From: Stappia sp. BW2 | GTDB lineage: Bacteria; Pseudomonadota; Alphaproteobacteria; Rhizobiales; Stappiaceae | Direction of reading: 5' to 3' | Length of the DNA stretch: 64,000 bases | Assembly (NCBI RefSeq): GCF_008107695.1 | Contig: NZ_VIRG01000103.1 | Span: forward strand, 62,001-126,000 | Part shown: positions 42,525-50,403 of the stretch, piece after piece | Layout: each line of letters opens with the position of its first letter | Position numbering within the stretch: position 1 is the first letter of the stretch | Position numbers and translations under genes: made by a program | Notes under the pieces: generated by a model | What the model was told of the DNA's origin: nothing | The model's input: the letters and a program-made list of their open reading frames with translations, nothing else | The model's database searches: none

Positions 42525-43304
42525 ATGAGTCTTCTCAGCATCCAAGACGTCACCGTGCGTTTCGAGCCCAAGGGCAAGCCCGTTGTACTCGCACTCGACA
42601 ATGTGTCGCTCAATGTCGAGCACAACACCTTCTCCGTAATCGTCGGACCTTCGGGCTGCGGAAAGTCGACCCTGCTGCGGCTGGTCGCCGGGCTGGAAAC
42701 GCCGACCAGCGGCCGGCTCGACCTTGATGGCAAACCAATCCTGGGTCCTTCGGCCGATCGCGGCATGGTGTTCCAGAGCTACACGCTGTTTCCCTGGCTG
42801 ACGGTGCGTGAGAACGTCATGTTCGGCCCGAAGCTGAAGGGCCTGCCGAAGTCTGAATATGAGGATATCGCCGACAGATTCATTGCCGCTGTCCATCTGA
42901 AGGGTTTCGAGAAATCCTATCCGAAAGAGCTTTCGGGTGGCATGCGCCAACGCGTTGCGCTCGCCCGGGCGCTCGCCAACGATCCGCGCATTCTCCTGAT
43001 GGACGAACCATTCGGCGCTCTCGACAGCCAGACCCGGCAGCTGATGCAGGAGCTGCTTCTGGAAATCTGGCAGGAGCAGCGCAAGACTGTGCTGTTCATT
43101 ACCCACGATATCGACGAGGCGGTCTTCCTCGGCGACGAGGTGCATGTCATGTCCGCCCGCCCAGGCCGGTTCAAGAAGACCTTGTCCATCGACATCGGGC
43201 GCCCGCGCGGGATCGATGTTCTGACGTCGCCGGCGTTCATGGAATACAAGCGCGAGATCCTGTCGCTGATGCACGACGAAGCCCTTCGTGCGCAGATGGC
43301 CTGA
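42525..43304 (+). CDS. ABC transporter ATP-binding protein (SsuB/TauB type)
   Basis: ATPase of 259 aa. Walker A GPSGCGKST, Q-loop MVFQSYTLFPWLTV, signature LSGGMRQRVALARAL, Walker B ILLMDEPFGALD and H-loop FITHDIDEAVFLGD are intact. Start 42525 (MSLLSI) follows TGAGG; the open frame can be extended to 42471 within the permease gene without support. It closes the operon. Confidence 0.92.
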   Translation: MSLLSIQDVTVRFEPKGKPVVLALDNVSLNVEHNTFSVIVGPSGCGKSTLLRLVAGLETPTSGRLDLDGKPILGPSADRGMVFQSYTLFPWLTVRENVMFGPKLKGLPKSEYEDIADRFIAAVHLKGFEKSYPKELSGGMRQRVALARALANDPRILLMDEPFGALDSQTRQLMQELLLEIWQEQRKTVLFITHDIDEAVFLGDEVHVMSARPGRFKKTLSIDIGRPRGIDVLTSPAFMEYKREILSLMHDEALRAQMA

Positions 43305-43421
43305 TCCCTCGTCTTCGAGCGCCCAGGCCCTGCATTTCCCGGAATTGCCGAGCGCTCGATTTCGCGATCAAGAAAGATAACCCGGTGCGCGGCGATTACA
43401 CCGCCGCCCTGCAACGTGCTG

Positions 43422-43451
43422 CCGCCCCGACGTCGTTGTGCGCCGGGGCGG
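43422..43451. terminator. Hairpin between convergent genes, candidate terminator
   Basis: CCGCCCCG and CGGGGCGG form a perfect 8-bp stem around a 14-base loop. It lies between the ATPase gene (plus) and the azoreductase gene (minus) and is followed by CCTTTGT on the plus strand. It may end transcription from the left, though the T tract is weak. Confidence 0.45.
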
Positions 43452-43462
43452 AGCCTTTGTCA

Positions 43463-44092
43463 TCAGGCCAGTTGCAGGTGAAGATCCTGTGCGCGCTCAA
43501 GCGCCTTCATCTGGTCTCCGGCCGGGTCCGCGGTCAGCAGTGAAGGCTGGAACCGGACGGTTTCGATCTCGCTCACGCCGATGAAATCAAGCCACCAGCC
43601 CAGATAAGTCGAATGGTGATCGGTTCCATATTTGGCGGGTGCCCCCGGTGCATAAACCCCTGAGGTATAGAAGACCCGCGCCGACTTGCCACTCAGCAAC
43701 CCGCTGTACCCCGCTTCGGGATCGAAGCCGAACAGCAGGCCGGGCTGGGTGATGATGTCGATATATTGCTTGAGCTTGTAGGGAATGCCGCCGTTCCACA
43801 TCGGCACCGACAGCACATATTCATCCGCCTCTATGAAGCGATTGGTGACGGCGACCACCTGGTCCCAGGCACTCTGGCGCGGCGCGTCCATGTCGCCCAC
43901 ACCGAAGAAGGTCATCTTCGCCGCCGCCTTGTCGCCGTCGAACTCGGGCAGGTCAGCGTTCCACAGCTCGAGCCGGTCAATGGCAACATCCGGCTGGGCT
44001 GCCTGCCGCGCCGCAAGATAGGCCTCGGCAAGCTCGCCGGATTGGGACATCGGGCCGCGCGGCGATGCCGCGATATAGAGAATTTTGGTCAT
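43463..44092 (-). CDS. azoR: FMN-dependent NADH-azoreductase
   Basis: Flavodoxin-fold quinone/azo reductase of 209 aa, the AzoR length. The FMN phosphate site ASPRGPMSQSGEL is at residues 9-21, the flavin-ring contact VPMWNGGIPYKLKQYID near 95-111, and TSGVYAPG lines the third loop. These enzymes detoxify quinones and nitro or azo compounds using NADH. It is divergent from the CGNR regulator, separated by a fragment of a hydrolase gene. Confidence 0.88.
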   Translation of the reverse strand: MTKILYIAASPRGPMSQSGELAEAYLAARQAAQPDVAIDRLELWNADLPEFDGDKAAAKMTFFGVGDMDAPRQSAWDQVVAVTNRFIEADEYVLSVPMWNGGIPYKLKQYIDIITQPGLLFGFDPEAGYSGLLSGKSARVFYTSGVYAPGAPAKYGTDHHSTYLGWWLDFIGVSEIETVRFQPSLLTADPAGDQMKALERAQDLHLQLA

Positions 44093-44143
44093 GGCGTCAT
44101 TCCTTTCGGTTGGGGTCGGTTGGTTGAGGTCAGCTGGTTGAGG

Positions 44144-44340
44144 TCAGGGGGCAAAGACGTTGCCGATAGCCGCGCCGGTTATCGGGGCGCGGGTTTCCAG
44201 TGCGAAATGACCGGCATCGAAGATGCGCGTCTCGGCACCTGGCATCAGCCCGTGCAGGCAGATCACGCCGGCAGGGGTAAGGAGAGATCGCTGGCAGCGC
44301 AGGCAATCAACGTCCCGGGCAGCTCACGGGTCAGGTACGC
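44144..44340 (-). pseudogene. Alpha/beta-hydrolase C-terminal remnant
   Basis: Minus-strand translation gives YLTRELPGTLIACAASDLSL in one frame and, after a one-base shift, GLMPGAETRIFDAGHFALET followed by a stop at 44144-44146. Together they match the end of alpha/beta hydrolases: strand before the catalytic acid, then the catalytic His in DAGHFALE. No upstream nucleophile region remains, so the gene is a frameshifted fragment. It lies directly upstream of azoR on the same strand and may once have been transcribed with it. Confidence 0.5.
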
Positions 44341-44403
44341 CTGTCAAGAGGGGTAAGATGCGACGGGGCGGCGGTTCGATGATGATCGGTTCATGCTGCA
44401 CTA

Positions 44404-44530
44404 TTGATAACCAGTCAAATTTGTTTCGACGGTTATTTACTAACCTTTGATTTCGATTTTTGACAGTTACTTTTTTGTGATGACGTTCGCGAATGTGTAA
44501 CTGGTAAAATCTGGTAATAACGGTTATCAA
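44404..44530. promoter_or_regulatory. Repeated GGTTAT-type elements upstream of the CGNR regulator
   Basis: TTGATAACC at 44404-44412 and its exact reverse complement GGTTATCAA at 44522-44530 flank an AT-rich stretch, with a related GGTTATTTAC at 44431-44440. The last copy is 37 bp before the start codon of the CGNR-domain regulator. Spaced copies of this kind may be operators. A TTGACA hexamer at 44460-44465 lies between them. Confidence 0.35.
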
Positions 44531-44567
44531 AGACGATCGTACCGTTGCTATTGAGACGCAGGACCAG

Positions 44568-45191
44568 ATGAAACAGGACCCCAGACCGGCGCCGTTCCTC
44601 GTCGGAGAAAATCCCGCGCTGGATTTCCTGAACAGCGTCGCGAAGCCGCGATCCGAACGCTACGACTGGCTGGAGACCGGACCGGATCTGCTGGACTGGC
44701 TGGTCGCGACGGGGCTTGCCTCGGAGTCCGAGCTGGCCACCTTCCGCCAAGCGGCCACCGCGCCCGCGCTTGAAGAGGCCCGGCAGGAGATCGTCGCCTT
44801 CCGCGACAGGTTCCGGCTCTTCATAGAAGAGGTCTGCGGCAGCCCGCTGACAGATGTGGGCCATCCCGTCATTGCCGAGATCAATACGACCCTCGCGCGC
44901 GGACCGCGTTTCCTGCAGATCGCACCTGCCGAGAAATCGGACGCCTCCACCGCGCAGCCCCTTACGCTGCTCGACAGGCACCCGCTGACCGAGCCGCGTG
45001 ATCTGATCGTCAGGATCGCGTTTGCCGCAGCGCGCCTGATCGCCGAGGCGGATTTCCGCTATGTGCGCAATTGCGAGGGGCCGAGCTGCACGCTTTATTT
45101 CCTCGACATCAGCAAGAACCACAAGCGGCGCTGGTGCTCGATGGAGGTCTGCGGCAACAGGGCCAAGGCCGCCGCCTATCGCAAGCGTTGA
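44568..45191 (+). CDS. CGNR zinc-finger (ABATE-domain) transcriptional regulator
   Basis: 207 aa. The N-terminal ~120 residues form an ABATE-type stress-sensing domain (FLVGENPALDFLNSVAKPR, then DLLDWLVATGLASESEL). The C-terminal ~45 residues form the CGNR zinc finger: cysteines in NCEGPSC, the TLYFLDISKNHKRRWCSMEVCGNRAKAAAYR-type end with Cys in RWCS and VCGNR. Such proteins are predicted regulators. It precedes a SRPBCC protein and an ECF sigma factor on the same strand and is divergent from azoR. Confidence 0.85.
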   Translation: MKQDPRPAPFLVGENPALDFLNSVAKPRSERYDWLETGPDLLDWLVATGLASESELATFRQAATAPALEEARQEIVAFRDRFRLFIEEVCGSPLTDVGHPVIAEINTTLARGPRFLQIAPAEKSDASTAQPLTLLDRHPLTEPRDLIVRIAFAAARLIAEADFRYVRNCEGPSCTLYFLDISKNHKRRWCSMEVCGNRAKAAAYRKR

Positions 45192-45311
45192 CCGGGCCGC
45201 GTACCCGGTCGCCATTTTTTCCAACTTTCTTTGTCACAGTTTCCCGCACCGCCGCCTCTTTCTTTACATGCGGCCGGGACTGGCCCGGCGCAGGTCACTG
45301 AGGACGACAAA

Positions 45312-45713
45312 ATGAAAACCCACGACGTGCAATCCATCAGCATCGCGAAACCCCACTCGGAGGTGTTTGCCTATATCGCCAACCCCGAGAATTTGCCCAA
45401 ATGGACCAACGCGTTCAAATCCGCCGACGCCGAAAGCGCCGAGCTGGTCACACCGAACGGGGCCGTTCCCATCCGGCTGGAAACCCGCGCATCCGCCGAA
45501 CACGGGACGGTCGACTGGATTATGACCTTTCCCGATGGCTCAAAGGGGGCGGCCTATTCGCGGGTGACCGAGGATGTGAGCGACACGTCGATCTATTCCT
45601 TCGTTCTGATGGCACCGCCGGTGCCTCTTGAAATGATGGAGGGAGCACTGGAAGACCAGAAAAAGACCCTGGCCAAAGAGCTGGTGTCCCTTCAGGCACG
45701 GCTTGAGGCATGA
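45312..45713 (+). CDS. SRPBCC (START-like) superfamily protein
   Basis: 133 aa, the length of polyketide-cyclase/START-like proteins. The N-terminal strand-helix SISIAKPHSEVFAYIANPENLPKWTNAF is the family hallmark for a hydrophobic-cavity fold. Start 45312 follows GAGGA; the longer frame from 45231 is not needed. The stop overlaps the ECF sigma gene by four bases, which is uncommon for this protein class and suggests that the two act together. The ligand is unknown. Confidence 0.85.
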   Translation: MKTHDVQSISIAKPHSEVFAYIANPENLPKWTNAFKSADAESAELVTPNGAVPIRLETRASAEHGTVDWIMTFPDGSKGAAYSRVTEDVSDTSIYSFVLMAPPVPLEMMEGALEDQKKTLAKELVSLQARLEA

Positions 45714-46522
45714 TCATTCTCGATCCCGAACAGGTGAGCGCCGCGCGGCAAGGAGACCGCGCGGCGCTGGCATCGGTGGTGCAGTCCTTGCAGCGCCCGA
45801 TCTATGGACTTGCCATGCGGATGCTTGCGCATCCCGCCGATGCCGAGGACGCCACGCAGGAAATTCTCATCAAGATCATCACCCATCTCGGCACAATCCG
45901 CGACGACCGGGCCGCCGGTGGCTGGGCGCTGAAAGTCGCGTCCCGGCACCTTGTCGGGATGCGCAAGCGCAGCCGCGTGGAGGCCATGCGGATGAGTTTC
46001 AAGGATTTCGCCGACGATCTGGAAAGCGGGCTCGCCGCCCCCGACGACGACCAGACCGACAGCACGATCACGGCCATCGCAATCGAAGAGATCAAGATCG
46101 GCTGCACGCTGGCGATGCTGACCTGCCTCAACCGAAGCCTGCGCATTGCCTATGTGCTGGGTGACGTGTTCGAGATGTCCGACAGCGAGGCGGCAGAGGC
46201 GCTCGAGATCTCCGCCGCCGCATATCGGCAGAGGCTGAGCCGCGCCCGCAAGGAGGTCACCCGCTTCGTGCAGACCACTTGCGGTGTGGTGTCGCAAAGC
46301 GCAGCGTGTCGATGTGAAAAGCGCCTGACGGCAGCACAGGACAGCGGCCGGGTCACCCTGGGCGCTCCGGCCTTCGGGCTGGTGGGCCCGGCCACCGACA
46401 TCCCCAAACTGCGCCGCCAGATCAGAACACTGGAAGAAGGAAGGCGGGCCGCCGCGCTGATGCGGTCGAACCCGTCCTTCCCGACCAATGTCGGCGATCT
46501 GATCATGGAAGTCATGAAATAA
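45710..46522 (+). CDS. ECF-type RNA polymerase sigma factor with C-terminal cysteine motif
   Basis: 270 aa. Region 2 spans about residues 23-95 (ADAEDATQEILIKIITHL) and region 4 about 135-188 (YVLGDVFEMSDSEAAEALEISAAAYRQRLSRAR). Beyond it a C-x8-C-x-C motif (C191, C200, C202) and an ~70-residue tail follow, which standard ECF factors lack. The cysteines could bind zinc and sense redox or metal state. No anti-sigma gene is adjacent; the translationally coupled SRPBCC gene and upstream CGNR gene are the local partners. Confidence 0.82.
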   Translation: MIILDPEQVSAARQGDRAALASVVQSLQRPIYGLAMRMLAHPADAEDATQEILIKIITHLGTIRDDRAAGGWALKVASRHLVGMRKRSRVEAMRMSFKDFADDLESGLAAPDDDQTDSTITAIAIEEIKIGCTLAMLTCLNRSLRIAYVLGDVFEMSDSEAAEALEISAAAYRQRLSRARKEVTRFVQTTCGVVSQSAACRCEKRLTAAQDSGRVTLGAPAFGLVGPATDIPKLRRQIRTLEEGRRAAALMRSNPSFPTNVGDLIMEVMK

Positions 46523-46893
46523 CGCCCCAAACTTTGCGCCCCCCACAGCACTGACCGCACACCGTGGCTGCGGTCGGCGCCAATTGTCGGGCAAAACCGT
46601 ATGTCGACGACTGGGATGGCGTTTGCCGCTCCGACTGTTACGGCGCGGGCCGTGATGGAGAATGTCAGTGCCGAGAAGCTGAAACACCTCCAGCAAGGCT
46701 GCGAAACTGACTATTTTTGGCTGAGTCTGACCGTTGAATTCAATGCAATTGCTAAAAAATATTCAATAAAAATAGATACTTACCTCGACTGATTACTATG
46801 CGGTGTCGGTCGTCACAGGTCAAGGACCGGAATCTCACTTAGGTTTTGGTCATCGGCGAAAAACAACTGCCGGTGAAACCCAAGGAGATTGAA
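46523..46893. other. Intergenic region before the first BA14K gene
   Basis: 371 bases. GACCGCA (46553-46559) and TGCGGTC (46569-46575) form a 7-bp-stem hairpin 30 bp after the sigma-factor stop, a possible terminator without a T tract. An open frame at 46601-46792 looks random. The last 150 bases are AT-rich and likely hold the promoter of the secreted-protein gene. Confidence 0.4.
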
Positions 46894-47196
46894 ATGCTCA
46901 AAAAAGCGGTCCTCACGACCATCGCCGCGGTTGCTCTTGCGACAAGCGCATTCGGCTCTTCCGCGTTCGCTGGTGGTTATGGTCCCGGGAATAACCATGG
47001 CGGCTACGGTGGCCACAACAATTACAACGGCGGCTACAAGCACCAGCGCAGCTATGTCAATGGTCGCGACGGTAGCTGGAGGCAGCACGTCGACTGGTGC
47101 TATGGCCGTTACAACACCTACCGTGATTACGATAACAGCTATCAGCCCCATACCGGTCCTCGCCAGAGGTGTTTCTCCCCGTATTACAAGGGTTAA
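46894..47196 (+). CDS. Secreted BA14K family protein
   Basis: 100 aa with a signal peptide of about 26 residues ending AFA. The mature part is rich in Gly, Asn and Tyr (GGYGPGNNHGGYGGHNN), then carries the BA14K signature: HVDWCYGRYNTYRDYDNSY followed by GPRQRCFSPYY, with a likely disulfide between the two cysteines. The Brucella homologue is an immunoreactive lectin-like protein. Start 46894 follows AAGGAG. A related gene follows 192 bp downstream. Confidence 0.85.
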   Translation: MLKKAVLTTIAAVALATSAFGSSAFAGGYGPGNNHGGYGGHNNYNGGYKHQRSYVNGRDGSWRQHVDWCYGRYNTYRDYDNSYQPHTGPRQRCFSPYYKG

Positions 47197-47388
47197 ACGC
47201 GACCGACAACAGCCGTTGCGAAGCAACGGGCTTGGTCAGAGCCGTCGCCATGAGTGTCCTCTGGAGACTTTCAAATAGGTAGGGCAGGTCGAACTGCCCA
47301 GGCTCCGGAGCTCTGCCAGCCCCTTGAAAGCGACAAAATCAATTTACCGAAGCAAATCAATATTGTAGCAAACAAAAGGAATGTCAAA

Positions 47389-47733
47389 ATGTTCAAGAAA
47401 TCCATCATCACGGCCATGGCAATCACCGTCCTGGCCTCCGCGACTGCGCTAAGCGGTACAAATGCGGCCTTCGCCGGCGGGCATGGCCACGGTCACAAGC
47501 ACGGTCATCATCACCGGCACGGCCACGGCCACGGTTTCGGGCATGGCCACGGTTTCGGGCATGGCCATCACTATAATAACAGGCTCATTATCAAGGTGCC
47601 TGGCGGTGTCAGCTGGGGGAAACATGTGTCCTGGTGCTACAACCGTTATCGTTCCTATCGCAAAGGGGACAATTCCTTCAAACCGTACCACGGCCCTCGC
47701 CGGCAGTGCAGATCGCCATTCTTTCACGGCTGA
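47389..47733 (+). CDS. Secreted BA14K family protein with His/Gly-rich repeats
   Basis: 114 aa, signal peptide of about 28 residues ending AFA. Next comes a striking histidine-glycine block of about 35 residues built from GHGH and GFGHGHGFGHGH units, likely able to bind metal ions. The C terminus has the BA14K signature (HVSWCYNRYRSYRKGDNSF then GPRRQCRSPFF). Start 47389 follows AAAGGA. It looks like a diverged tandem copy of the preceding gene in which the low-complexity segment changed from Gly/Asn/Tyr to His/Gly. Confidence 0.85.
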   Translation: MFKKSIITAMAITVLASATALSGTNAAFAGGHGHGHKHGHHHRHGHGHGFGHGHGFGHGHHYNNRLIIKVPGGVSWGKHVSWCYNRYRSYRKGDNSFKPYHGPRRQCRSPFFHG

Positions 47734-48259
47734 ACAGACTGAACCCTCCCTGGTCAGTCAAACAAAACAAGGTCCAGCAAGACCAGCTTTCTTCACATCC
47801 CCTGGCGCCAGCGCCGGGGGTTTGTGGTTTTCAACGCCAGATACTCTTGCCAAAATTCCCTATCAGGAACCCGGATATATCGCGAACAAACAGTCGGGAA
47901 ACCGGACCGTAGCCTGGAAAGCCGGCGACAATATCGATGCGGCCAGGAACCGGCCGATCACTTCAGTGTTGAACCTCGCGCACAAAACACGCGCACCCCG
48001 AAACAGGGCCGAATTTACTTAAGGCGTTTACTGGAAATACTTTTAGACGAACAGTGATGAGCGCCACTATTCTTGGTGCGCAAAGTCTTGTCTGAGCGCG
48101 CAAAAGATAGACTTCAGTCTGTTCAATTTGTATTGAAACCCGCTAAAAAGCAGAGCGTTTCGGACTGGATCCAGGAATGCATTTCGCGAAAACAAGTTTC
48201 GTAACTTTGCGCTCGCTACTACGGAAACCGGCTTTGCTCTGGTCAACTCTAAGTAATAC
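47734..48259. other. Intergenic region between BA14K and IalB-like genes
   Basis: 526 bases. It contains a convincing terminator near its left end (listed separately). The remainder is AT-richer, with only short random frames, and no promoter motif I can defend. Confidence 0.45.
47799..47832 (+). terminator. Intrinsic terminator after the second BA14K gene
   Basis: CCCCTGGCG-CCAG-CGCCGGGGG forms a 9-bp GC-rich stem with one T-G pair and a tetraloop. It is followed by TTTGTGGTTTTC. It lies 66 bp after the stop codon. Confidence 0.6.
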
Positions 48260-48775
48260 ATGATGAAAAAACTGATAATTTTCCTGGCTGTGACACTTCT
48301 CCTTGGCCTGCCAACTGTGGGATCTGCCGCAGGCTTTCGAGCTGGACACGACGCGGCACAGTGGCAGTCGGAGTGTTTCGGTCCGACCCGTAACCCCCAA
48401 AGCCTTGTTTGCCGAGTAACCCGGGACATCCGCGAGGAAGGGAGCAATCGCCTCCTCTTCAAGCTCGGATTTGTCTACCCACCGCAACAAAAACCGGTGT
48501 TCAAGATAAAGTTTGCTTTAGACCTATTTCTAATTGGAAGACTCCAACTCTATATAGATGACGTACTTTTCCGTGAGTTCTTGATCGATTCATGTATTTC
48601 TGAAGGATGTTATCTGACGCCTCAGGATTCTAGTGAATTCGTTGATATGATGGAAGCAGGCGCCAAGGTGAGAATTGACTATACGATACTCAATTCCGCG
48701 GCTAACTCCGTTGACGTTCCGATGGACAATTTCGGTCAAACCATGAGCGCTCTGCGAACTTCCGCAAACCCATGA
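48260..48775 (+). CDS. Invasion-associated locus B (IalB)-like secreted protein
   Basis: 171 aa with a signal peptide of about 23 residues (MKKLIIFLAVTLLLGLPTVGSAA). The mature protein has WQSECFGPTRNPQSLVCRVTRD and a second pair of cysteines in FLIDSCISEGCYL, matching the spacing in IalB-type proteins of alphaproteobacteria. Start is ATG 48260 or 48263; the ribosome site is weak. Codon use is AT-richer than the catabolic operons. The function of free-living homologues is not known. Confidence 0.75.
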   Translation: MMKKLIIFLAVTLLLGLPTVGSAAGFRAGHDAAQWQSECFGPTRNPQSLVCRVTRDIREEGSNRLLFKLGFVYPPQQKPVFKIKFALDLFLIGRLQLYIDDVLFREFLIDSCISEGCYLTPQDSSEFVDMMEAGAKVRIDYTILNSAANSVDVPMDNFGQTMSALRTSANP

Positions 48776-49286
48776 TAGCCATTTCCAAGCCCGGCAACCC
48801 CTGTCGAGGCGATTAATGGCCGTCAGGCTGGCGATTGAAACAAAACACAAATTATTTCTACTCCGGGCCAAGAAGGTGAGGCACGGCACCTCAAATGCTC
48901 TCATAACCGCCTTCATTCAACTTCCAGTGCTCCGCGGGTCCCGCTCCGCGGAGCATTTCTTTACATTTGACACTTTCAGGCAACGAATACTTAAATGAGT
49001 TTCACTGGGTAGCAGTGGATTATTTCTCTTTGAGAAGAGAATGCGCAGGCAATCTTGTTCATTTTCGAATTTTTTCGAATGGGTTTGATGCAAGTATTAA
49101 TTGGTTTCGTCGTGCCGAGATTCACTGATCACGCGGCAATTGTTGAACGCGGACGAGATGGCAATTTCCTTTAAAGACGAGCACTACCCGAAAAACTTCA
49201 GTACGTACGCAATCCTCTTTTATCAACACGACTCGGCAACGTATCAAAATCTCTAAAAAGCCTCGTAGAACGCAGCGCAAATGAAA
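48776..49286. other. AT-rich intergenic region with one strong hairpin
   Basis: 511 bases of low-GC DNA between the IalB-like gene and an IS3 fragment. Apart from a hairpin at 48926-48962, nothing is recognised; short frames such as 48816-48998 show no family features. Confidence 0.45.
48926..48962 (+). terminator. Intrinsic terminator-like hairpin
   Basis: TGCTCCGCGG and CCGCGGAGCA form a perfect 10-bp stem around an 8-base loop and are followed by TTTCTTT. It is about 150 bp after the IalB-like gene stop and fits a Rho-independent terminator for it. Confidence 0.6.
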
Positions 49287-49902
49287 CTATCTATGCCGCG
49301 CGGTCGACACGTTCGGAACAACGCTGGACCTAATGCTGCCCAGGCGTCGGAAGTCATCAATGACATAAAGGACACGGAACCGTCGGCCGTCGATCAGCGC
49401 ATCGGAGACGAGGTCGAGAGACCGATTGCGCGGCAGGGCATTCCTTCGCGACGCCCGAAAAGAGGCGGTGATTGGCCGCTTGTCGCGCAGCAAACGGTGC
49501 GCCCGTTTCCGGCCGCCGCGTTTGCGCACTGTCAGACGCTCAGACAGGTAGATCCGGTAGACCTTCTTCCCGTTGGCCTCAAAGGCTTGGCGTTTCAGCA
49601 GGATGTGCTGCCGTCGATAACCAAACCTCCTGCGCTCTGACGCCAGTTCTCTGAGCCTCTGGCCTAGGTCAGCATCGTCGGACTTCGTGGCCCGATACCG
49701 GTAATCGCTCGGATCGATGCCGACCAGCCCGCAGGCACGTCGTTGCGAGTAGCCCCTGGTGTCGATTGGCCAGTTCACGGCACTCCTCCTTGAACCCGGC
49801 GTCAGAAGTTTTTCCAAGCATCTCGCGAAGCGTCGACACTTAGATCATCGGCTCCGTGAGTAATTTCTTCAGTTTTGCGCACTCTTCTTCAAGGTATTTC
49901 AG
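49287..49902 (-). pseudogene. IS3-family insertion sequence remnant (OrfA end and OrfB start)
   Basis: On the minus strand, 49902-49840 encodes the leucine-zipper-like end of OrfA (LKYLEEECAKLKKLLTEPM, then stop). A following frame gives OrfB: RACGLVGIDPSDYRYR, ELASERRRFGYRRQHILLK, then the first catalytic Asp region SLDLVSDALIDGRRFRVLYVIDDF. The frame then diverges, and the second Asp and Glu of the DDE site are absent. Several joints look frameshifted, for example the lost W before SLDLVSD. The element is dead. It may or may not be related to the OrfA fragment near 38 kb. Confidence 0.75.
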
Positions 49903-50403
49903 AGGAAAGTACAATGTTTTTAAATATTCCTCGCGGCGCTATACACTTTTTGTTCTGATCGACAGTTTAATCTCTGCACGACAATCCAGTCATAATGAAA
50001 TTGTTCTGAATCTTACTTTCATACGCTCCCGAAGAAGTAACCAGGTATTCAGTCTCGGCATCTGATGGCTCTGAGATAGAAACGCTTTTCAGTTCCAAAC
50101 ATTTTTGAAATGCAAATAGCGAGTGGCAGGTACTTTTTGGAATCTTCATTTTCTATTATTCGACATATCGAATCAAGATCTCCACCACCTTCCAGGTCAA
50201 GGCGGCCATTTTTCATCACCGCAGCTTATCTCATTGCGCAAACTCTTGTCTGTGAGTGCAAATCACCGCCGGAGACATGGCGGACATGTGGTGAATTCTA
50301 CTAATCAGAATGCAACTGGGCGCATGTCTTTGGCTGACCGGAGTGGGTCATCTCGTAGGCGAGCCCCGTCTGAAACAACGCAATCAGATTAAAGGTTCCG
50401 ACG
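49903..50403. other. AT-rich region before the autotransporter
   Basis: About 500 bases without a convincing gene. Base composition is distinctly AT-rich up to about 50200, then rises. The autotransporter promoter should lie here; no consensus hexamers were found with confidence. Confidence 0.45.

Noticed and set aside
46601..46792. 63-codon open frame after the ECF sigma gene
   Set aside because: No ribosome site and no recognisable sequence features; AT-rich 3' end suggests promoter DNA.
47213..47229. CCGTTGC-GAA-GCAACGG hairpin after the first BA14K gene
   Set aside because: Short 7-bp stem without a T tract; possible but not supported as a terminator.
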